The notes under the pieces were generated by a model. That model did not search any database, was not told the DNA's origin, and worked only from the letters and a program-made list of their open reading frames with translations. Source: Ochromonas danica (Eukaryota; Sar; Chrysophyceae; Chromulinales; Chromulinaceae). Taken from it: 64,000 bases of DNA. Numbering within the stretch: the first letter of the stretch is position 1; every line of letters begins with the position of its first letter. The position numbers and the translations under genes were made by a program. Below are positions 1 to 12,260 of the stretch, piece after piece. The stretch is from assembly GCA_015146655.1 (NCBI GenBank), contig VKHL01000030.1, forward strand, positions 124,001-188,000, in the 5' to 3' direction.

Positions 1-78
1 CTTCAAAAGATGGCTGAGCTCTTTGACAAATACAAAGCCAAGTATGGTTGGGAGAACAAGGAACTAATCATTAGCTAG
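1..78 (+). CDS. C-terminal end of an unidentified protein
   Basis: An open frame enters from the left window edge and closes with TAG at 76-78, giving 25 residues that include MAELFDKYKAKYGWENKEL. It ends just before the convergent stop of the LRR gene. I do not recognise the family from this stub. The frame is inferred from its protein-like composition and the well-placed stop. Confidence 0.45.
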   Translation, partial: LQKMAELFDKYKAKYGWENKELIIS

Positions 79-129
79 AGAATACAGTCGAATCAGTTTG
101 TTTGCTTTGTAACGTGAATGAATTAGCTT

Positions 130-3100
130 CTATGAACGGGGCAGTAAAATAGACTTTGCTTTATTAATCAAATCTTCAGCTTCTTGTTGCAAGCTTTGAC
201 ATGATTCCTTGATTTCTTTTCTTGTCATTACCAGTGCCATCTCTTGCTTCAAAGCATGTTCTCGCTGTCGTTGCTTGGTGAGCGTGTCCCAATAATCTCT
301 ACCACGTCCCAATTTGTACTCAGGAGGAGGCCAATTGCGCCTTTCAGCGAGATATCCATTGCTTTGTACATGAAACAGTCTCTTTTGATCAGCTGAGAAA
401 ACTCCCGCCTTTGTCAGTTCAGAAACTTGGCGACTAGCAAACTTGTACAGCAAAGCCACTTCTTCATCGATAGGCAACAATTCCACCGGAGTGAGTAATT
501 CAGGTAAATTCTGCTGTCGTTTCTTGCTTGTAGGGGAGGTTGGCTTGCGTGGATGATGAGGCTGGATATACTCCCGTATGACTTTCTCCATGACCTCTTC
601 AGCCTGTTTGAATTGTCCCATTGCCAATAACACTTTACCATAGTCCAGCAAGGTTTCTTGTGTCACTCTATGGCTTGACTGATCTGCTTCACCGTTCTTC
701 ACTCGATTAGACAGCTGAAAATACATTCGATAGGATTTCAAAGATTCCGCATAGATTCCAAAATATTGGTAAATCAAAGCACGATAGTAAACACATCTTC
801 GAGCATGGAGACGAAGCCTTAGGACGGAGTCTTGGTCGCGTTGTGGAACAGACTTTACTTCACCACCATCCTCCTGGTCCAGTTGAAACGCGGCATCCAG
901 GCTACTGTCATCGTTTACATCAAAACCTTGTGATTGTAGTAGATAAAGAGCGCAATTAATACTGCGTATTGCCCACAGAAGCAGTAACTGACGATAGATA
1001 TTTAACAATTGGATAAGATGAGCCGCTCGGTCACTGTCTTCTGGAGTTATTGGGATGTGACTAACTGTTGAATCAAACTCGATGGCAGTCTCAGGAGTAG
1101 AACGGCTTCTTAAGCTGAGCAGCAATCCCTTCAACATCTCACCATAACCTTGAGGTGGATCCTGAGCCAGTCCCGCCAATTGATTGGTCGCACTATTACC
1201 ATCGGACATTTCTGTCCAAGCTACTGAACTACCGCTTTTCTCTTTTTGAAGACCTTTTCTAATAGGAGTGAATCGACCAGAGGTAGGCCGAGCACTGGAG
1301 GATTTAGGAGTTTTCACATCAGTTTCTTTATCAGATAAGATACTGTCACCAACTTCGATCGATAGCTCTTCAACTGGTTGAGGAAGAACTGAAGTGAATA
1401 TCTGGTGGTATTGTTTCCTCATCTCAGCACGCTTACTTGCTAAAGTATTTTGCTGTGCTTGTTGTTGTTTTTGAGTCTCTTTGAGCTCTCCAGTCAGTTC
1501 TGTATAAATATCACCGAGCAAATCTTCATAGTCAGTTAGGAGAGTGGTAGAGCTATCCCAGGGAGGAATGGAGACATCTTGAGGGGAGCTATGATAAGGA
1601 ACACGTTGAGCTATATCAAGCAAGGAGAATCGTTGACAACTCTCCCTCTCCAACCAGCGAATGCTGCGATGAAGATGCTGGACATGTATTACTAAGGATT
1701 TGGCAAGAAGAAGGAAAGTTTCAAAATGAATCCATAAGTAGCTACTATCATCTTCATGGCTTTGGCATGTGGACGAACTTGAAAAGAGAACTGTGGGTAA
1801 TTGCAAAATTGGCAAAGGGAGGGATTTCAAACTCTCTCGTCCAATGATTCCCTCATATCCAGTTATGACGGTTGGCAATAACTGTTGGTTATTCATGAGA
1901 TACCAAGGATTTACTCTTCTCGCCTTCAAATTTGTTTGGATACTGTCGTAAATTTCTTGTAAGGAGACTTCTTTCAAGTCATTGTTCTGTGAATAGAATT
2001 GACGAGCTACTGGTTGACGTTTATTATCCGCAACTACAGTGTTCTTCTTCTCTTCTGCTGCTTTGTTACTCGTGTCAGTCTTTTTAAATAAACTGCCAAA
2101 TCCAAGACCACCGCCAGGTTTTTGACTAAAGTTACCTATGTTGGTCTTATCTTTCCGTCGATTATCTCTGCGACTGGATGGTGGGGAGCGATTGGAAGAA
2201 ATCTCTTCAGACTTTAGCATAGTGGATCCTAATTCTTCGTCGCAATCTGAAGCACGAGATACATACCCAGGCTCAGAGGCAATTGTGAGATATTTCATTT
2301 CAGAGGCTACCATATGTTGATGTAAATGGTCCAACAACTCGCAGCATTGACCAATATTATCCAACATACTCAACCCTAGAGGCAGTGCATCCAATAAAAT
2401 GCTCACTCCATCATCAGCAACTTGATCGATAAGCTCTTGGATATCCTTTTTGGTTGGTAAGAGGCTCTGTCCCCATCGCTCTGATCGATGAAGTTGATGA
2501 AGACAGTGATGTTGTAGAAAACCCAACTCTCTGTTTTCCACAAATCGTCGTGCAGCAGAGAGTAACTTGGCCATACTCAACAAGATTGTATCATCTTCTA
2601 CATTGGACTCCTCATCCTTTAACAATGTTGTTAACTGTGCATAGTTTACGTTCATAGCAGTTTGTACAGTTTTACAATCAGTATGGAAATATGCATGTAG
2701 CTTATGAATTAGAGAAATGATATACTTTGAAACACTCTGTTCTTGACTTTGTTGTGAGATGAAATGACAAGAAGAAGATCGACGATGAATTTGATCTGAT
2801 AACTCTGATAATCTCTTATGAATGTGAGACTTACTGAATAGGCGGTGACCAACTGTACCACCTTCAACAGTGTCTTCTTGTTTCCGATGAGATAATTTCC
2901 ATCGATAATAATAAGATTGGATTGGATTGTCTGATAGGTTACAATAGATAAGCCCAGGCATAGAAAGTAATAGATTGGGAGAAGTAGTAAGAGCGTTATG
3001 GTGAAGAGTTAATCTCTTCAACTTGGCCAATAGAACGAAATCTTGTGGAAGAGAACTGATAGAGTTATAATGTAAATATAACGTCTCCAAATCATTCAAA

Positions 3101-4192
3101 GAACAAAGTTCTTCAGGTAATATAGAAATTTGATTATAAGAGAGATCCAAATATTGCAAGACCTCCCAATGTGATATATCTTCTGGTATATTAGCAATAG
3201 CATTATGTGATAGATCAACATACATCAGCTTGCGAATAGTAAACAGTAAAGGTGGTAGTATAACAATTTGATTATATTGTAACTCAAGATGATCTAATAG
3301 AGCTAACATTGTCATAATCTTGCCATTTATTCCTGTCAACAGATTGTGACTGGCTAATAAAGTCTTCAATTTTGTACATCTTAATAGACTAGGCGGAACC
3401 TCACTGAGTTGATTATAACTTATATCTACAGACATTAGATAAACACATCCACCCAGACTTGGAGAGATTTCAGTCAGAAGATTTCTTGATAGATTCACCT
3501 CATTCAGCTTGTACAGGTTATTAAAGCAATCACCAGTCATTACAGAGATCTTGTTATCTTGTAAGAATAGTCTTTGTAATAGTTGGAAATGAGCTAAATT
3601 AGAACTAAGCTGTGTAAGAGCATTAAATGACAGATCCAAAGTAATCAGCGAGTTACTGATGGGATGCAAGCTATTGTTGTTGCTGTTGTTGCTATTGTAG
3701 TTGTAAGTTTTGCTTTTCGTCACGGCAGGTGGATCAGGTATCGCAAACACTTGATTATGATGAGCAATTAACTCCTATAGTGGCAAAACAACATAACAAG
3801 CAATCATAAGTATGACTCACACAGAAGATCAATAACACACAACAGTAGGGTCACCTTTAAATGCATCTGGTAGATGATAGATGGAATCTCTTTGAGTTGA
3901 TTGAAATCCACATAAAGCTTCTCTAGCTTCTGAAGATCAACTATATCCTCTGGTAAGTGAGTGATCATATTATTAGAGAGATAGATTTCCTTTAGTGTTT
4001 TCACTTGTTCTGCTTGAGTTGGCCAAGTCTTTAATTGACAGTTAGAAAGGTTAAGATGAGTGAGTTTGCGAAGTTGTGATATTCCAACTTCAAATAGTCC
4101 AAGCTCTTGTAAGAGTTCTAAATTACCCGTCTCAAGAGGGAGATCTGTGAAGCTATTATAAGATAAGTCCAACTGTTCCAAACGTCCTATCG

Positions 4193-4263
<71 letters not shown>

Positions 4264-5211
4264 AGTCAGCTAGCTGTTGTCAACATTCAAAACACACACA
4301 CTTTATTGAAACTTACCAAGTTTATAGATATGTCCAGAAAAACTTGCAATTTCATTATGAGAAGCATTTAATTCTCGTAATTCTTTTAACTCTCTTAATT
4401 CAGCTGGTAATGATTGTAATCGATTAAAACTAATATTTAAAACTTGTAATTTAGATAAATAATGAATATCTGGATGTATACGTTTTAAACGATTATATGA
4501 TAGATTAAGTGTAGTTAAGTTAGTCAAGTCATAAAGACGAGATGTAATATGTCTTGTTTGAAGATGAGATAAGTTGAGATCAAATATTGTATGGAAATGA
4601 TCTTCAATCTCATCAACTAAAGATTGAGCTTTAGAACGAGGATATTTCCTTTTCTTTCTTCTTCTTTCACGACGTCTTTCAGAGTCAATAGAAGAAGCAT
4701 CACTATCCTCATCTTCTTCACCTTCATCATCATCATCACTATGAAGTTGTTGATGAACTCCTTGTCTTGGTTCATGATCTAGTCGACCTGACATGAAACC
4801 AGGTAGTTCCCACATAGTCATACCACTCTTAGGATTGTAATAGTAAGGCTCTCCTACTGAGTCATCCATGACTTTAACTACTACTTTCTGATAGAGAACA
4901 CGTAGATGTAATAAAGCGAAGTGTCTTCGTATCATACACTGAATTTTCAGTGCAGCTTGTGAAGGAAGATATGTGGGGGCAATATCAGAGAGATCATGAT
5001 CTAATAGATAAACAGGTTTAATCCAAGAGGATGTATTCTTTAGTTTATCATAATAATAATAACGTTGACGACGTGGATCAAAAATCTTTTCATAACGATG
5101 AAATATCTCTTTTAATAATTTTGAACGTATTATAAATTTACGTATATTAGCTTGTAATCGTATTAGATAATATTCTTCTTCTTCATTTAAAGAAGAAGAA
5201 GAAGAACTCAT
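130..5211 (-). CDS. WW-IQ-WW / leucine-rich repeat / TPR-like giant protein
   Basis: Three exons (5211-4317, 4186-3855, 3774-130) join in frame to about 1,623 residues. Splices read YKL-G-RLEQLDL and HLK-ELIAHHNQ. The ATG at 5211 is used because the frame extends upstream only to a TTG. Order of parts: an IQ-like basic helix, a first WW-like segment (DPRRQRYYYYDKLKNTSSW), a second IQ-like helix, a second WW (GEPYYYNPKSGMTMWELP), an acidic stretch, then about 20 leucine-rich repeats. A long charged middle and a helical C-terminal part with TPR-like repeats (RALIYQYFGIYAESLKSY) follow. WW domains bind proline motifs, IQ helices bind calmodulin and LRRs bind protein partners, so a scaffold role is likely. 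It shares a ~230-bp upstream region with the divergent CK2-like gene. Exact function is unknown. Confidence 0.85.
4194..4260. repeat. (AC)n microsatellite inside an intron
   Basis: About 33 AC units lie in the first intron (4187-4316) of the minus-strand LRR gene. On the transcript this is a UG repeat that stops about 5 nt before the 3' splice site. It creates a spurious Cys-Val ORF. Confidence 0.95.
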
Positions 5212-5439
5212 TCTTACTTTCTTTCTTTCTAATATTAACAATATATTATTGTTATTATTCTATTTCTTCTCATAACTGATGAAACCAACTTCACTGTGAG
5301 CCAGATTCCTAAATAATCAAAATGACAAGTTTTCAGATTTCCAGAATTTGGCACTGCAACAGGGAAACCTCAACTGGCACTCTGCTGAGGGAAATAATCA
5401 TAAATAATCAATAAATATTGTACAGAAGATCACGAAAGG

Positions 5440-6930
5440 ATGAAGCTCTGTGTCATTCTATCCTACCAAGTTCTTGTTTTCACACTGTGTCTTTTAGTGG
5501 GAGTGACTTCTCAAGAGTGTAAAACCTTGGCTTTCATTAGTTCTATCTTGCCTCGTCGAAATTGGCAAGGCGAGCACATCTCATTGACTTACGGGTAATC
5601 CTCACTTTCACCCTCACCCTCACTCTCACTCTAGTCATCCCATGTCTCCTCTAGACAGTGCCTACAACATGTTTACATAATACACTATTCACTGTTAGTA
5701 CATGTTACCATCTATCACATGAATATACACTCTCACTTGACACACACATACACTTGCAATTACACACGCGCTGTACACATACACACTTGTTATGACCCTA
5801 CCACACACACACACTCACACACACACACACACACACACACATCTAGTCTAACATCATGTCCTGTATGATATATAGAGATGCTCAAGAATATCGTATGATT
5901 AAAAAGCTTGGTAGAGGTTCCTTTGGTGAAGCTTATCTTGGCTTTAATGCTAAATATAACTATACCTGTGTAATTAAAATCTATACCTCGAAAATGGCTT
6001 ATATGAAAATGTTACGAGAGATTCTTCTCTTACAAACTGTTTGTGGTGGTCCCAATATAATGAAACTTTATGATGTTATTAAAGAGAGTCAAGAAGGACA
6101 TCCTGCTCTTATTGTAGAATATGTTGATGGTGGTAGTCAAGATGTGGATCATATCTATCAGACTTTAACACCATCTCAAGTACAATATTATATGAGAGAG
6201 TTGTTAGTTGCCTTAGCCTATACACATCAAATGGAGATTATTCATCGTGATCTGAAGTTTCATAATGCTTTAATTAATCCTACTAAACGCTATCTACGTC
6301 TTATTGACTTTGGCCTCTCTATCTTCCATGAACCAGGTACAGTATGACTACCCTTCTTTCCTATTAGACTACTCTTCACTTCACTCATGGGGATTTGACA
6401 TAGACGTACGGAACAAGACAATTGTTGGTACGAAGAGTTTCGAAGCTCCTGAATTACTACTAGTAGAACGTTCTTATGACTATAAAGTAGATATGTGGTC
6501 TTATGGGGTAATGCTAGCAACTCTCTTGTTAAGGAAGTTCCCCATGTTTCCAGGAGGATCAAGTGATAAAGTCTTGAAGAACATTGCAGGAGTGATTGGA
6601 GGAGATGATCTCAAGGCTTATCTTGATCACTTAGGTAGACCTTATAATGCCAGTGAGGATGTCTTTACAAAACAACCTTCACGAGTGAGTTGGAAAGAAA
6701 TTGCTGAACCAGGCAGTGAAATCTATCTTACCCCTGAAGCTGAAGACTTATTGAATCGACTGTTGCGGTTAGTTCATCTCATCTCATACCCTCTGCTGTT
6801 CTTCTTCTTTGTTATTGACATGAGACTATGTTAATCTAGATGGGATCCTGCAGAGAGGTTGTCTGCTAGAGAGGCTATCTACCATCCTTACTTCTCAGTC
6901 AAGATTCCTAATAACCTCACTCTCTCTTAA
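5440..6930 (+). CDS. Casein kinase 2 alpha-like protein kinase with N-terminal signal peptide
   Basis: Four exons (5440-5594, 5876-6336, 6404-6767, 6840-6930) join to 356 residues. Exon 1 encodes a signal-peptide-like start (MKLCVILSYQVLVFTLCLLV, then GVTSQ) and ends ISLTYG, continuing as DAQEYRMIKKLGRG. This matches the CK2 alpha pattern W/YG-x-x-D-x-Y. Glycine loop GRGSFG, catalytic HRDLKFHNAL and the CK2-type segment RLIDFGLSIFHEP follow, then APELLL, DMWSYG and a C-terminal end WDPAERLSAREAIYHPYF. CK2 normally has DWG; here it is DFG, and the glycine loop is the generic GxGxxG. All catalytic residues look present, so it is probably active Ser/Thr kinase. The leader predicts ER entry or secretion, unusual for CK2. 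Exon 1 was assigned by hand; the kinase exons are secure. Confidence 0.85.
5802..5840. repeat. (AC)n microsatellite in CK2-like intron 1
   Basis: Imperfect AC repeat ending about 35 nt before the chosen 3' splice site at 5875. The whole intron (5595-5875) is CA-rich. Confidence 0.9.
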
Positions 6931-7506
6931 CTTTGTTTTGTATTTGACTTGTCATCATCCATATCCCCTCTCTCGCAGTCTTGTCCACTTGCCTGTCATT
7001 AACAAAGTTGGTTAAGAAATGTCTTTTTTGTATTATGCATAAATTCTAGTCGAAGTGGTAGATCAGCACTCCCAACGAGATAAATTAAGCTCTTGATTTG
7101 TTTTGTTTATGTCTTAGATTTCACTCACCCTAGCTGGGGCCATATCCTCATCTCAATTCACTATAAATCAATTCACTATATAACCACTTTAGCCTTTTCG
7201 TTTAGTCCCCTATTTGATAATTATTACCTGATTTCCCGTATCATCAAGGTCACAAAAGAGTGCGCAAAATAATGTTTAATCAGGCTTGAATATCAGCCAT
7301 TACAATTTTGAATTAACCTACGGTGTTGTTTCAGTACAGAAATAAGGACTACCACAAAAAAAATGTGATTTCCAACAAAATATCAGAGTAGCAAGACAAC
7401 ATCTCAACCGAAAAACTTAAGCAGTAGTTAAAGAAGGACGACATGAGTAAAGTACAACAATGGTATTAACAACCAACTCATCAGAGTCCAACTCAACGTT
7501 GAACCT
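6931..7506. other. Convergent 3' intergenic region
   Basis: AT-rich sequence between the convergent ends of the CK2-like gene and ferric reductase copy 1. I see no coding or RNA gene. Positions from 7459 onward belong to the duplicated 3' UTR shared with ferric reductase copy 2. Confidence 0.6.
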
Positions 7507-9161
7507 TTAGAACCCAAAATACTCCTCTTGACAATCAAAACGAACTCCCGCCATCGGGTCATCTCCTCCACAACATCCACAAGATAACAAAGATTGGTCA
7601 CACTTAGTCTTCACTTCGAAGATCATTGGAGCTGGACCACACACCATCACCGCCACTCTAGACCCTCCCAACAACTTCACCGCCTGAGCCATATCAGAGA
7701 AGACCAAATTCAATTGAGGTCTGCCTGAGTGAGTCAAATCCTTCGGAATGCATGACTGAGGCAGATCTGTATCGTCCGCCACCTTCGATACATACACATG
7801 GAACTGAGCATCCAACGCCTTGCCTCTGCGAGAGGTGGAAAGCGTCAGATCAGCAGTTTCAGCGCCTGGTTGATTCTCCACATCACTCTTCGCAGAAGCA
7901 TTCACATCCCTCAACTCAGATGTCACAAATCGTTGGTATGTCTCGGAAGCCAGTTTGCCATCTCGAGTCACCCATAACAACGACACCTAATAACATCATC
8001 ATCACACCAAAGTCAAAAACAAACTAGTTACAAACTCCTTCGACATACAAGTGCACATGCACCCATACAATCCGACATGATACACTTACCTTGCGAGCAA
8101 GAGGACTATTCTGAGCCAATAAATGCTGATAAATAGACAGACCTGCTGTGATACCCACACCTCCTGTAATCAGCAACACACCCTACACACATACAAACAC
8201 ATTCACACACAATCAGCATCAAACCATAAACATGAGAAATGCAAACTTCCAACCAACTTCTCACCTTGTACAGATCGCCATTCATAAAGTCCAGAGTCAG
8301 ACCTCCGTAGGGACCTTGGACATACACATCCACCTCCCTCTCTATCTTCTTGCCAGCTTCCTCAACTCCGCCACCCGATACAGCTAACTCTAGCAACTTG
8401 CTCGTCCAGTCTCCACTTGCCTTGATGATAAATGTCACTTCTTCATCCTCGGGTGACGAAGCGATTGTGAAAGGATGGAACTCGAACACATTCACTTGCT
8501 TCACCATCAAAAAGCAATACTGACCAGCACCATATGACATCTTCCCTTTCGGGAAAGAAAGAACGACGTGGTTCTTGTCCAACAACGACAGCTTGGCTGT
8601 CACATGTCTCTGCATCAGGAAGATGCGTAACAACAGCTCTGCTCCCCACACGATGATGGAGAAACCAAAGATAGGAGCGCCATGCATGAAAGAGAAAATG
8701 ACAATCAAAATGAAAATCACGATATGTGGATAGAAGAAGAGATCGAACTTCAGCTTTGATAACACCACATAAGAAAGCATGCTCAGGCCACACAAAACGC
8801 CCAAAGCAATGCCAGTGGAGTTCGACCCTTCACCGACTCCATGGATAAACAGCACCACGATCAACGCGATGCCCAACACCTTGTGCCATAAAAGCGAGTG
8901 TTGGAAGTTAAAACCGATCCATGTCAACAGAAAGTTACTGCGCATTGAGAAGATCACTGTCAGTATGCCGATGATACTGGCGAGGGTACCTGCGCTCCCG
9001 TCTCCCATCTGACCAGCGATCACACCAAGGATCACGATTACGACAAGTGCAATGACGACTTCCAACAGGCTTTTGCCACCTATCAGAGGGAAAGAGCGAT
9101 CTACTGGGAGAGGACAGTAGATATAACGTAGAAGAGCATAACGAATGGTCTCGAGAAACAT
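7507..9161 (-). CDS. Ferric reductase / NADPH oxidase-type membrane oxidoreductase, copy 1
   Basis: Exons 9161-8265, 8182-8090 and 7986-7507 give 489 residues. Several membrane helices carry two heme-ligand pairs spaced HX13H (H93/H107 and H146/H160), the signature of the FRE/NOX transmembrane domain. The cytosolic part has the FAD motif HPFTIASS (229-236), GPYGG (283-287), the NAD(P)H-binding GGVGIT (from about 306) and CGP near residue 446. The family moves electrons from NADPH through FAD and two hemes across the membrane, reducing ferric or cupric ions or oxygen. A Cys-rich tail (SCGCCGGDD) precedes the terminal Phe. A tandem second copy lies directly upstream. Substrate (metal or oxygen) cannot be decided from sequence. 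Confidence 0.93.
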
Positions 9162-9940
9162 CGCAGGTTTTGATAATGAAAGCGACGAAAGTACTTATTC
9201 GTTAATAGATGTGAGGGAAGATTAAACTTGAACGAAAGTTGATCTTGTTTCACTGATGGGGAATTGAATTGTGATTGTGATTAGTATGCCACTGGTGTCT
9301 TCTAGCGGTTCACGTTTCAACGGTGCAGGAGAAGCCCAGTTGAAGCATCATTGACCTGTGCTGGTGCTTGGAGGCCATCACTGCTCCCTCTCGAAGGCCT
9401 TCTGGCGCTCTCCTTGTGAGCACATCAGGCAAGCTGTGCTGTGTGCATGCATGGATGGCAAGCCAAATCTTGCAAAGTTAACATGGTCTGTGTCTAGTGT
9501 ACTGTATATTTGCATTTGTACTGTTGGTTGTTGGTGTTATTATTCACAACATACGTAGTATGTGGATACTACTATGGATATTGTGTTTCAGCCTAATAAT
9601 AAGATAGGCGACTGATTAGGCAGTTAGCAGTACTTTGCGGCAGAAACTTCACCACTTGTGGATAGTGGATAGTACCTACTATTATTTGACCACCAAGTAA
9701 AACCTCGAGTCACAAAATGGTGTTGCGCTTATTTTAACGGAGGCATTGAAAATTGCCACTAGAATAAAAATTCTCTGCTAATGACTAAACAACTAAAAAC
9801 TATAACTCTACATAACTACAAGGAATAAATATTATCCGCCCTAGACAGTAGTGAAGGAAGAAAACTACGACGTAAATATGGTAACTGCAACGTTTCATGC
9901 GCAACACCTAATAGTAATGGTATAAACGACAAGTAAGCAC
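9162..9940. other. Intergenic region between ferric reductase copies
   Basis: Upstream region of copy 1 and downstream flank of copy 2. Only the first ~50 nt above each start codon resemble one another. The rest is unique. No credible gene was found; the short ORFs lack family features. Confidence 0.55.
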
Positions 9941-9987
9941 GTGGTATTAACAACCAACTCATCAGAGTCCAACTCAACGTTGAACCT

Positions 9988-11645
9988 TTAGAACCCAAAA
10001 TACTCCTCTTGACAATCAAAACGAACTCCCGCCATCGGGTCATCTCCTCCACAACATCCACAAGATAACAAAGATTGGTCACACTTAGTCTTCACTTCGA
10101 AGATCATTGGAGCTGGACCACACACCATCACCGCCACTCTAGACCCTCCCAACAACTTCACCGCCTGAGCCATATCAGAGAAGACCAAATTCAATTGAGG
10201 TCTGCCTGAGTGAGTCAAATCCTTCGGAATGCATGACTGAGGCAGATCTGTATCGTCCGCCACCTTCGATACATACACATGGAACTGAGCATCCAACGCC
10301 TTGCCTCTGCGAGAGGTGGAAAGCGTCAGATCAGCAGTTTCAGCGCCTGGTTGGTTCTCCACATCACTCTTCGCAGAAGCATTCACATCCCTCAACTCAG
10401 ATGTCACAAATCGTTGGTATGTTTCAGAAGCCAGTTTGCCATCTCGAGTCACCCATAACAACGACACCTAATAACATCATCACACCGAAGTCAAGCAAAC
10501 CAGTTAGAAACTCCTTCAAAACGCATGCCCGCATGCATTCATGCAAGCACACAACCCGCCATAACACACTTACCTTGCGAGCAAGAGGACTATTCTGAGC
10601 CAATAAATGCTGATAAATAGACAGACCTGCTGTGATACCCACACCTCCTGTAATCAGCAACACACCCTACACACATACAAACACATTCACACACAATCAG
10701 CATCAAACCATAAACATGAGAAATGCAAACTTCCAACCAACTTCTCACCTTGTACAGATCGCCATTCATAAAGTCCAGAGTCAGACCTCCGTAGGGACCT
10801 TGGACATACACATCCACCTCCCTCTCTATCTTCTTGCCAGCTTCCTCAACTCCGCCACCCGATACAGCTAACTCTAGCAACTTGCTCGTCCAGTCTCCAC
10901 TTGCCTTGATGATAAATGTCACTTCTTCATCCTCGGGTGACGAAGCGATTGTGAAAGGATGGAACTCGAACACATTCACTTGCTTCACCATCAAAAAGCA
11001 ATACTGACCAGCACCATATGACATCTTCCCTTTCGGGAAAGAAAGAACGACGTGGTTCTTGTCCAACAACGACAGCTTGGCTGTCACATGTCTCTGCATC
11101 AGGAAGATGCGTAACAACAGCTCTGCTCCCCACACGATGATGGAGAAACCAAAGATAGGAGCGCCATGCATGAAAGAGAAAATGACAATCAAAATGAAAA
11201 TCACGATATGTGGATAGAAGAAGAGATCGAACTTCAGCTTTGATAACACCACATAAGAAAGCATGCTCAGGCCACACAAAACGCCCAAAGCAATGCCAGT
11301 GGAGTTCGACCCTTCACCGACTCCATGGATAAACAGCACCACGATCAACGCGATGCCCAACACCTTGTGCCATAAAAGCATCTGCTGGAAGTTAAAACCG
11401 ATCCAGCCTAACAAAAAGTTGCTGCGCATTGCGAAGATCACAGTCAACAAGCCGATGATACTGGCGAGGGTACCGGCACTGCCATCCTCCATTTGGCTAG
11501 CGAACACGCCTAGAACCACGATCACAAAAGCAGCAATAGCTACCTCTAACAGGCTTTTGCCACCTATCAGAGGGAAAGAGCGATCTACTGGGAGAGGACA
11601 GTAGATATAACGTAGAAGAGCATAACGAATAGTTTCGAGAAACAT
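9988..11645 (-). CDS. Ferric reductase / NADPH oxidase-type membrane oxidoreductase, copy 2
   Basis: Exons 11645-10749, 10666-10574 and 10467-9988 give 489 residues with the same HX13H heme pairs, HPFTIASS, GPYGG, GGVGIT and CGP motifs as copy 1. The proteins differ almost only between residues 36 and 89, which spans the early membrane helices before the first heme histidine. Here copy 2 reads QMEDGSAG and FQQMLLWHK against QMGDGSAG and FQHSLLWHK in copy 1. Intron 1 is identical between copies but intron 2 (10468-10573) is diverged. Both copies look intact and are probably expressed from different promoters, since their upstream sequences are unrelated beyond ~50 nt. Confidence 0.93.
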
Positions 11646-11855
11646 TTTTCTTGTAGGTTTTGGTAATGAAAGCTATGAATGTACTGAAGTGTTTAAATGA
11701 TATGAACAAAGGAAACAAACAAATTGTCCGATAGTGAGGATTGAATTGTGATTGAATGGCACCGAGAAGAGGTTGTATGCAGCTGAGTTTGGGAATGGCC
11801 CAGCTGAGCATTTTTCCGTTGATATAGAAGCAGCAAAGGCTGGTTTGTGTGTTAT

Positions 11856-12260
11856 TTAGTCTGAGTTCTCTCTATGAGAAGCCCCACTCTGCCTTGTTCC
11901 GTCGCTCCTCATCCACCCCGCCCAGCGAGGAAGTGGTTGAGCTTTTGTAGCCGCACTCCACACTCCACACTCCACACTGCAGGAGCCCGCGCAATAGTAC
12001 TCCATACATCCCGAAAGAAAATGCTGGGACTTTTCTTTATCGAACAGATCAAGATCGAGATATGGTTCATAAAAGTCATTCACTTCCCGATTTTCAAAAG
12101 ACATCAGCTCCTGAACTCCTGGAACTGAGATACTATTTAAATTATGATTATGTAGATCATCACTTGCCCAATTACATTCAGGAGTGTTTATCATGAGATC
12201 TGCAACAGTGTCATTGGTATTGTTGAAAGTTTGTGAGGGTTGGGATATTGATTTCCCCAA
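11856..12260 (-). CDS. Doubtful hypothetical ORF
   Basis: An open frame of about 134 codons with no ATG at its 5' end. A possible 3' splice site (GCTAG) lies just upstream, so it could be a last exon. It contains an acidic stretch (EVNDFYEPYLDLDLFDKE) and a short Cys-rich part. No family is recognised and no matching upstream exon was found. It may be noncoding. Confidence 0.2.
   Translation of the reverse strand: MGKSISQPSQTFNNTNDTVADLMINTPECNWASDDLHNHNLNSISVPGVQELMSFENREVNDFYEPYLDLDLFDKEKSQHFLSGCMEYYCAGSCSVECGVWSAATKAQPLPRWAGWMRSDGTRQSGASHRENSD

Larger units (their letters stand above)
7459..11645. repeat. Tandem gene duplication, units 7459-9161 and 9941-11645
   Basis: The two ferric reductase units are direct repeats with an offset of about 2,482-2,484 bp. 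Identity starts at TGGTATTAACAACC (7459-ish and 9941-ish, in the 3' UTR). It is nearly perfect over exon 3, exon 2, intron 1 and most of exon 1. A block at about 8895-9063 (11379-11547) and intron 2 are clearly divergent. Confidence 0.95.

Noticed and set aside
9358-9558. Small ORFs between the ferric reductase copies
   Set aside because: Short, Cys/Trp-rich, without splice or family support.
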